A stretch of DNA of 64,000 bases from Panorpa germanica (Eukaryota > Arthropoda > Insecta > Mecoptera > Panorpidae). The position numbers and the translations under genes are program-made. Where the stretch lies: contig OY783214.1 in NCBI GenBank assembly GCA_963678705.1, forward strand, positions 16,616,001-16,680,000, written 5' to 3'. A model generated the notes under the pieces. That model was not told the origin of the DNA. It was given only the letters and a program-made list of their open reading frames with translations, and ran no database searches. Below, piece by piece: positions 63,701 to 64,000 of the stretch (position 1 is its first letter; every line of letters starts with the position of its first letter).

Positions 63701-64000
63701 ATAAAATTTTAAATTTTTTTTATAAAATTAAAATTTTTTTTCAACTTTGAAATATGTTTTTGAACGTACTTTTTCCCGCTGATTCAAAATCTGGAAACCA
63801 TTTTAAAATATTTCCATTATTTAACTCTTGAAACGCTGTTAACTCGAAAACCGGAAGTGCCACCAAAAAATAAAATGCAGATTTGAAATCAGCGTAAAGT
63901 TTTACGCTAAGCACCGTTATAAATTTTACAATCGGAGACCATCAATTTTTTATCAAATTTTAGAGGTTAACCCCTTATAAAATTTTAAATTTTTTTTATA

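Larger units (their letters stand above)
57513..64000 (+). repeat. 277-bp satellite DNA array (right edge not reached)
   Basis: Head-to-tail tandem array. Taking GAAACGCT as the phase mark, units start at 57573, 57849, 58070, 58347, 58624, 58901, 59178, 59455, 59732, 60009, 60286, 60563, 60784, 61061, 61338, 61615, 61892, 62169, 62446, 62723, 63000, 63277, 63554 and 63830. The step is 277 bp except for two 221-bp units and two 276-bp units (the first and the last complete one). Interior copies looked identical wherever I compared them. The first copy carries several substitutions, as expected at an array edge. Each full unit holds a 16-bp near-palindrome (GCGTAAA, GT, TTTACGC), the palindrome GGTTAACC, and A/T homopolymer runs with inverted TTATAAAATT-like segments that could bend or form hairpins. 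There is no open reading frame of note. It is likely heterochromatic, perhaps pericentromeric or subtelomeric, which is inference. Confidence 0.98.

Noticed and set aside
57513-64000. CRISPR-like regular repetition
   Set aside because: Whole 277-bp units repeat without unique spacers. This is satellite DNA in a eukaryotic setting.

Overview
The window looks like AT-rich, gene-poor nuclear DNA from an arthropod, most probably an insect. Three things suggest this: the low GC, the mix of small DNA transposons (mariner, hAT-type and TTAA-flanked elements) with tRNA-derived SINEs, and many CG-containing microsatellites. The species or order cannot be fixed from the sequence. No complete, recognisable protein-coding gene, rRNA or functional tRNA is visible. 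Nearly all open frames are 60-90 codons, as expected by chance at this base composition.

Layout. Positions 1-57500 are unique AT-rich DNA holding decayed mobile elements. These are: a frameshifted mariner transposase fossil (about 7485-7650); three structurally convincing short hAT-like elements with near-perfect 8-bp target duplications (11188-11642, 14051-14313, 41859-41999); a partial relative of the first (27007-27343); a 726-bp element flanked by TTAA (15345-16070); a short element with CAGGGTGTT ends (19191-19419); a foldback-like element with long inverted arms (54521-54760) and a single related arm (17756-17830); and tRNA-derived SINE remnants (10262-10340, 37255-37352, 38341-38460, 51791-51850, with weaker traces elsewhere). 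Short arrays of 5-7-bp words and C-rich, G-poor tracts recur through the same region.

Positions 57513-64000 are one homogeneous head-to-tail satellite array. The unit is 277 bp, there are 23 complete units plus a partial one, and the array runs off the right edge. Two units are an identical 221-bp variant, separated by exactly nine full-length units. A strongly diverged single copy of the same unit lies at 45191-45466, about 12 kb outside the array, so the satellite probably grew from a dispersed repeat. This satellite and its solitary relative are the most distinctive content of the window.

Coding candidates are weak. The best are a 126-bp exon-like segment with a good acceptor and donor (15084-15209), a 133-codon minus-strand frame with a hydrophobic C terminus (21772-22173), and a segment open on both strands (33991-34225). 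None belongs to a family I recognise, and each could be chance or transposon debris. No functional pathway can be assembled from this window.
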